This document shows positions 7,085-10,114 of a stretch of 10,114 nucleotides of DNA, piece by piece (position 1 is the first letter of the stretch; the number at the start of each line of letters is the position of its first letter). Made by a program: the position numbers and the translations under genes. Where the stretch lies: the NCBI GenBank assembly GCA_021813835.1, contig JAKAJJ010000018.1:1-10114 (forward strand). Direction: 5' to 3'. The notes under the pieces are model-generated. The model saw only the letters and a list, made by a program, of their open reading frames with translations. It did not search any database and had not been told where the DNA came from. Source of the stretch: a bacterium (GTDB lineage: Bacteria > Patescibacteriota > Minisyncoccia > Phycocordibacterales > Phycocordibacteraceae).

Positions 7085-7804
7085 CTAGTGCGCAAGGCGC
7101 ACGACGAGGTAGAGGAGGCCGGCGCCGAGCAAGGTCATCACGGTCGTAAGCGCGCGCGGGTGCCGGTGATGGCTTTCGGGGATGAGGTCGCTCGCCGAGA
7201 GGTAGAGGAACGTGCCGACGAAGACGGCGAGCACGAGGCCGATGGCCGATTCGGAAATATGGAAAAGGAGCGTCGAGGCGGCGCCGAGAAGCGGCGCCGC
7301 CGCGTCGACGAGGAGCCAGCGGAACGCTTTCTTCCAGCCGCCGCCGTTCTTGAGCACGAGATTTACGGTATTGATGCCGTCGGAAAAATCGTGCGTCAGA
7401 ACCGCGGCCGTCACGATGGCGCCGAGGGCGGCGGAGGCCTGGAATCCGACGCCGATGGCGACGCCGTCGAGGAAGCTGTGCGCCGAGAGCGTGAGCGCGC
7501 CGAAGGAGCCGCGCGCGGCGTGCGGCTCTTCGTCCTCCTTGTGCGCGTGGAGGAAAACGAGCCGGTCGAGGACGAGATAGCCGAAGAGGCCGAGCGCGAC
7601 GAAGAGCGCGACGGTCGCGCTCGCGTGGTACCGCGCCCCGAGGGAAATGGCTTCGGGCAAAAGGTCGAAAAGCGCGACGCCCGCCACCGCGCCCGCCGAG
7701 AAGCCGAGGATGAGGTGCAGCTGGTCGCGGAACTTGAGCGCGAACGAGCCGCCGACGAACGTCGCGACCGATGCGGCGAGCGCGAAGAGAAGAATTGACG
7801 GCAT
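7085..7804 (-). CDS. ZIP-family divalent metal transporter
   Basis: A 239-residue membrane protein with about eight hydrophobic segments, as expected for compact bacterial ZIP/GufA-type transporters that bring Zn, Fe or Mn into the cytoplasm. The metal-site motifs are HSFLDG (109-114, helix 4) and HDFSDG (138-143, helix 5), both ending in Asp-Gly. Other marks are DLLPEAI (47-53), the late DLIPESHH (207-214), and a His-rich cytoplasmic loop, HAHKEDEEPH (86-95). Five more codons lie in frame upstream (to 7819), but ATG 7804 is chosen because TATCAT (7816-7811) ends 6 nt before it. The gene leads a unit with the YvlD-like protein and a small membrane protein. Metal specificity cannot be assigned. 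Confidence 0.92.
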   Translation of the reverse strand: MPSILLFALAASVATFVGGSFALKFRDQLHLILGFSAGAVAGVALFDLLPEAISLGARYHASATVALFVALGLFGYLVLDRLVFLHAHKEDEEPHAARGSFGALTLSAHSFLDGVAIGVGFQASAALGAIVTAAVLTHDFSDGINTVNLVLKNGGGWKKAFRWLLVDAAAPLLGAASTLLFHISESAIGLVLAVFVGTFLYLSASDLIPESHHRHPRALTTVMTLLGAGLLYLVVRLAH

Positions 7805-7810
7805 CCCCTT

Positions 7811-7816
7811 ATGATA
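7811..7816 (-). promoter_or_regulatory. -10 element of the ZIP operon
   Basis: TATCAT on the minus strand ends 6 nt before ATG 7804, placing +1 at the start codon (leaderless). The three preceding bases are GTG, so this is not a TGn extended -10. The intervening AAGGGG touches the ATG and is too close for a Shine-Dalgarno role. No good -35 is seen. Confidence 0.5.
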
Positions 7817-7880
7817 CACCCGCTAGAGCCAGCCGAGCGCGAAAGCGCGGGAGAGGATTCTCCGCATACGGGAAGGATAA

Positions 7881-7907
7881 CCCGCAACCGGCCGAGCCGG
7901 TTGCGGG
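7881..7907 (-). terminator. Hairpin terminator after the DsbA-like gene
   Basis: A perfect 12-bp stem (7881-7892 with 7896-7907, arms CCCGCAACCGGC and GCCGGTTGCGGG) and a 3-nt loop, starting 28 nt past the DsbA-like stop. The minus-strand flank is TTATCCTTCCC. That is T-rich but not an ideal uniform U-tract, so termination may be imperfect. Confidence 0.75.
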
Positions 7908-7935
7908 CGTCTCCGTGCCCTCTTTCGCGTGAGCC

Positions 7936-8625
7936 CTACTTGACGAGCGGATCGAGCGCCGCCTTGAACGCCGCGTACGGGTAGGCGCCCGCGATGAGCT
8001 GGGTGCCGATGATGAAGGACGGCGTCGCGTTGATGCCGAACGTTCCCGCTTCCGCCTTGTCGGCGTTGATGGCCGCGTCGTACGCCGCTTGGTTGGCTTG
8101 CGCGTCCGCGCCGACCCTTGCCGCGTCGATGCCGCTCACGGAACCCGTCGTCTTCTTGAGCCAGGCGAGGTAGTCGGCCGGAGAAAGCGAGTTCTCCTGC
8201 GGCTGGCCGGCGAAAACCGCCGTGCGCCAGTCAAAGAACTTGTCCGGATAGAGCTTCCAGACCGCGCGGGCCCACTCCGCGGCCGTCATCGAGTCCGGCC
8301 CGAGGAACGCGAAGTCCTTGAAGACGATCTTCACCTTCCCCGCGTTCACGTAGTCCTGGAGTATCTGCGGGAGGGTGGCCACTTCCCACTGCTTGCAGAA
8401 CGGGCACTGGTAGTCCGCCCACGCCGCGATCGTCACCGGCGCGCTGGCATCGCCGATGAACGGCTCCCCGTCCGTCTTCACGTCCTTGATGTTCACGTTC
8501 GCCGCGGGCGCGGTACCGCCGCCCGTCCCGGCCGACGGGTGCGCGCCGTTCCACATCACCGCGCCGGCGATGAAGAGTCCGGCAACGACGACGGCGATCG
8601 GCAAGAAGTACTTGTTGGTGTCCAT
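7936..8625 (-). CDS. DsbA-like thioredoxin-fold disulfide oxidoreductase, membrane-anchored
   Basis: A 229-residue protein with a short charged start (MDTNKY), one membrane helix (about 7-25) and a Gly/Ala/Pro linker to about residue 42, followed by a DsbA/Thioredoxin_4 domain. The active site is CPFC (74-77) after WADYQ. The cis-proline loop is visible in FGINATPSFIIG (196-207, Thr-Pro 201-202). The protein probably sits outside the cytoplasmic membrane and makes or reshuffles disulfides in exported proteins. The helix could instead be a cleaved signal peptide, but no clear cleavage site or lipobox is seen. Patescibacteria often encode several such proteins, sometimes with a VKOR/DsbB partner, but none is next to it here. 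It has its own promoter and a hairpin downstream. Confidence 0.93.
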   Translation of the reverse strand: MDTNKYFLPIAVVVAGLFIAGAVMWNGAHPSAGTGGGTAPAANVNIKDVKTDGEPFIGDASAPVTIAAWADYQCPFCKQWEVATLPQILQDYVNAGKVKIVFKDFAFLGPDSMTAAEWARAVWKLYPDKFFDWRTAVFAGQPQENSLSPADYLAWLKKTTGSVSGIDAARVGADAQANQAAYDAAINADKAEAGTFGINATPSFIIGTQLIAGAYPYAAFKAALDPLVK

Positions 8626-8634
8626 ATGCGGTCG

Positions 8635-8643
8635 ATGATACCA
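8635..8643 (-). promoter_or_regulatory. Extended -10 promoter of the DsbA-like gene
   Basis: On the minus strand, TGG is followed by TATCAT (8640-8635), an extended -10. ATG 8625 begins 9 nt later, giving a leader of roughly 0-3 nt. No Shine-Dalgarno site is present. Confidence 0.55.
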
Positions 8644-8777
8644 CGCGGAGCCGTATCAAGCTATGCCGCTCGCAGGCCGAGCAAGGACCGCGGTGCGTAA
8701 TGAGGCACTTCTCGTTCTTAACTAATGACAGTGGTGGTGGCGATTTCGTGCAGGAATTATGATTCGTTTCTCATACG
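8641..8777. other. Intergenic stretch with no recognised gene
   Basis: About 137 nt lie between the promoter of the DsbA-like gene and the stop of the 390-residue gene. There is a weak hairpin (GCTCG and CGAGC arms with a 5-nt loop, 8668-8682) with no T-run, so a terminator for the upstream gene is not demonstrated. A 20-codon plus-strand frame (8663-8725) has no convincing start signals. No tRNA fold was recognised. The base composition is more AT-rich than the neighbouring genes around 8715-8775. Confidence 0.5.
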
Positions 8778-9950
8778 CTACTGATACTGCACGTAGATCG
8801 GCGCGGGGGTGAGCGCGAGCACCTCCTCCGGCGTGAGCATGCCGGTCGACGGCGGCTTGAGGTCGTTCTTGTAAAAAAGCTTGATGCCCGTGAACTGGAC
8901 CGGTTCCGGACCAATGACGGCGTTATAGGTTCCCTTCTTTTTCGCCTGCGAGCCCCAGCCGTCCATATCCATCACGATCTGCACTTCCGGGAGCGGGCGT
9001 ATGTCGCGGTAGTTCGTCACCATCGATTCGGTGAAGCGGTGCACGACCAGTATTTTGGGCGGCAGGCGGTACGCGTCGGCGATGCTCGCGAGATAGCCCG
9101 CGGCGTAGTTGACGTCCGCGGCGTCGTAGGTGCCGATGACCGTGCCCGGCGGGTTCCCGTACTTCATCGAGAACTCCGGATCGATGGCGAGCTCCACGTT
9201 CGGCAGGGCGAGATACTTCTCGAGAAGCGGCAGCTCCGCGGGAAGCGTGCTCAGTCCGACCTGCACGTCGAGGAAAAGGAGCCCGTGCATTTCGCTCGCC
9301 ATCCCGAGCGCCTTGTCGATCTGGTCGTCCGGCATCCGCAGGCGGTACTTGCCGTTCGGGCCCGCATTCCCCTGCGCGACGACCGCGATGTACTGGATGG
9401 CGGGGATGACGGGCGTCGCGGGGTCGGCGGCCGCCCACTCTGCCGTCGTGGAGGCGAGCATCGCGAGCACCTGGTCGGGCGGGTACTCGCCGAGCACGCC
9501 CATCTGCGCGGAATAGAAGTTGCCGTAGTACGCGACGACGCGGTGGAATGGCAGGACGGCTCCCGCATCCGGATAGACCGTGGGCACGGGCCACGGCCGC
9601 CCGGGGACGGAAACGCTCGTCGTCGCGGTGGCAAACGGCAGGACGGGCGGCGTGGTGCTCGCTATGCGGCGGGTGGTCGTCGCCGTGGACGCGGCCTCCG
9701 CGGCCGCGGAGGCCGCTGCGGGCGCGCGGTAGTGCGCGAGCGCGAGCATGCGCGCGTTGTACTCGTCTTTATTGAGCGCCGGGAGCGGAAAGAACCGTTC
9801 CGGGCCGTCCGCCGTCTTCGAGCGGTACTCGGTCGCGAAGAAATTCGAAAAAGCCGCGACGTAGACGACCGTGACGGCGATGGCCGTTATTCCCGCTCCC
9901 CGCAGGGCGAAAGAGCGGGCGCGTTCCGCGCGATGGGCATCATTTTTCAC
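8778..9950 (-). CDS. Membrane-anchored conserved protein of unknown function, probable TIM-barrel-like domain
   Basis: A 390-residue product with a basic start, one membrane helix (about 19-36, AITAIAV-type), an Ala/Thr/Ser/Pro-rich linker (about 75-115), and a folded domain from about 136 to the end. The domain has regular beta-strands, several ending in acidic or polar residues: VVAYYGN (138-144), LLFLDVQVG (224-232), ELAIDPEF (253-260), ILVVHRFTE (300-308), VQIVMDMDGWG (323-333) and FTGIKLFY (353-360). That spacing looks like a (beta/alpha)8 barrel, possibly glycoside-hydrolase-like. I recall related hypothetical proteins in other bacterial phyla but know no function. The start is GTG 9950 rather than GTG 9956, because the extended -10 TACAGT ends 7 nt before 9950 and only 1 nt before 9956. 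The domain probably lies outside the membrane. Confidence 0.85.
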   Translation of the reverse strand: MKNDAHRAERARSFALRGAGITAIAVTVVYVAAFSNFFATEYRSKTADGPERFFPLPALNKDEYNARMLALAHYRAPAAASAAAEAASTATTTRRIASTTPPVLPFATATTSVSVPGRPWPVPTVYPDAGAVLPFHRVVAYYGNFYSAQMGVLGEYPPDQVLAMLASTTAEWAAADPATPVIPAIQYIAVVAQGNAGPNGKYRLRMPDDQIDKALGMASEMHGLLFLDVQVGLSTLPAELPLLEKYLALPNVELAIDPEFSMKYGNPPGTVIGTYDAADVNYAAGYLASIADAYRLPPKILVVHRFTESMVTNYRDIRPLPEVQIVMDMDGWGSQAKKKGTYNAVIGPEPVQFTGIKLFYKNDLKPPSTGMLTPEEVLALTPAPIYVQYQ

Positions 9951-9957
9951 GAGCACA

Positions 9958-9966
9958 ACTGTACCA
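9958..9966 (-). promoter_or_regulatory. Extended -10 promoter of the 390-residue gene
   Basis: TGG followed by TACAGT (9963-9958) on the minus strand, with GTG 9950 starting 7 nt later. This predicts a leaderless transcript with a GTG start. The probable IS30 end lies only about 25-30 nt upstream, so any -35 or operator would fall at or across the insertion boundary. Confidence 0.5.
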
Positions 9967-9984
9967 CGCCTTTACGGGACGTTG

Positions 9985-10016
9985 GTCCCACTGAATTAGC
10001 ACTCTAATTGCAACAC
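9985..10016. repeat. Probable terminal inverted repeat of the IS30-family element
   Basis: Directly after the transposase stop, the minus strand reads GTGTTGCAATTAG, then AGTGCTAATTCAG. The GTGTTGCA start resembles terminal repeats I recall from other IS30-family elements. An internal 6-bp stem (AATTAG, loop CACT, CTAATT, 9994-10009) is present. The outer boundary is uncertain because the other end of the element is outside the window. It is inferred to lie between about 9985 and 9993. Confidence 0.4.
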
Positions 10017-10114
10017 TCAGCGCGACGAGAATATCTGCCGCGGACTCTTGAATCCAAGCCGTTTGCGCGGTCGGTCGTTGAGGCGGCGCACCACGGCCGC
10101 GAGCTCCTCCGGCG
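10017..10114 (-). CDS. IS30-family transposase, C-terminal fragment (5' end outside window)
   Basis: The last 32 codons of a minus-strand gene end at TGA 10019-10017. The peptide reads PEELAAVVRRLNDRPRKRLG and continues FKSPRQIFSSR. The LNxRPRKRLGFKSPxQIF pattern is the hallmark C-terminus of IS30-type DDE transposases, which cut and join the ends of their insertion sequence. The catalytic core and N-terminal helix-turn-helix lie beyond the right edge, so whether the element is intact cannot be judged. The element points its 3' end at the promoter of the 390-residue gene. Confidence 0.88.
   Translation of the reverse strand, partial: PEELAAVVRRLNDRPRKRLGFKSPRQIFSSR

Larger units (their letters stand above)
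9985..10114 (-). mobile_element. Right-edge fragment of an IS30-family insertion sequence
   Basis: The transposase C-terminus and the repeat-like sequence after its stop together mark one end of an IS30-family element that continues past the window. The left limit is approximate. Neither the target-site duplication nor the opposite end can be seen. Confidence 0.65.

Noticed and set aside
8663..8725. 20-codon plus-strand mini-ORF
   Set aside because: The only -10-like sequence (TATCAA) ends 3 nt before the ATG, which is too close. There is no Shine-Dalgarno site or recognisable product.
9039..10007. Plus-strand frame of 322 codons opposite the 390-residue gene
   Set aside because: It is Arg-rich with no motif, lies antisense to a protein with regular secondary structure, and extends into the IS end.

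Overview
The window reads as a chromosomal segment of a high-GC member of the Candidate Phyla Radiation (Patescibacteria), most likely a Parcubacteria/Paceibacteria-type genome. The assignment is an inference. It rests on a DUF5663-like small protein, a membrane-segment-free TraG/VirD4-like ATPase next to a very large low-complexity membrane protein, a compact set of membrane and envelope genes, few Shine-Dalgarno sites, and promoters placed directly against start codons. TGA is used as a stop (at 2971-2973 and 10017-10019), so this is not a lineage that recodes TGA.

Layout. On the minus strand, 5733-265 is a two-gene operon: a TraG/VirD4/HerA-like P-loop ATPase (2971-5733) followed after 3 nt by a 900-residue protein with a central hydrophobic region and repeats (265-2967). 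Just past its stop, a separate promoter drives a DUF5663-like gene that runs off the left edge (1-246). Diverging from the ATPase is a plus-strand DedA-family membrane protein (5844-6461). The two divergent promoters are exact inverted copies of one 22-nt sequence. DedA converges on a minus-strand unit: ZIP metal transporter (7085-7804), four-helix phage-holin/YvlD-type membrane protein (6729-7061), and a small one-helix protein (6527-6664), closed by a perfect palindromic terminator (6483-6512). Further right on the minus strand are an envelope-anchored DsbA-like thioredoxin-fold protein (7936-8625) with its own terminator, and a membrane-anchored conserved protein of unknown function with a probable TIM-barrel-like domain (8778-9950). 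The right edge holds the C-terminus of an IS30-family transposase and the probable outer end of that insertion element.

How it fits together. Most products are membrane or envelope proteins: DedA, ZIP, the YvlD-like protein, the DsbA-like oxidoreductase, the anchored 390-residue protein and the 900-residue protein. No relaxase, VirB4 or other conjugation gene is visible, so the ATPase is better read as part of a cell-envelope or DNA-handling system than of a plasmid. The clearest system-level signal is in the promoters. Each of the six transcription units whose beginning is visible has a -10-like hexamer ending only 6-9 nt before ATG or GTG, which predicts leaderless mRNAs. That geometry also fixes several start codons. 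No CRISPR array, tRNA or rRNA was found.
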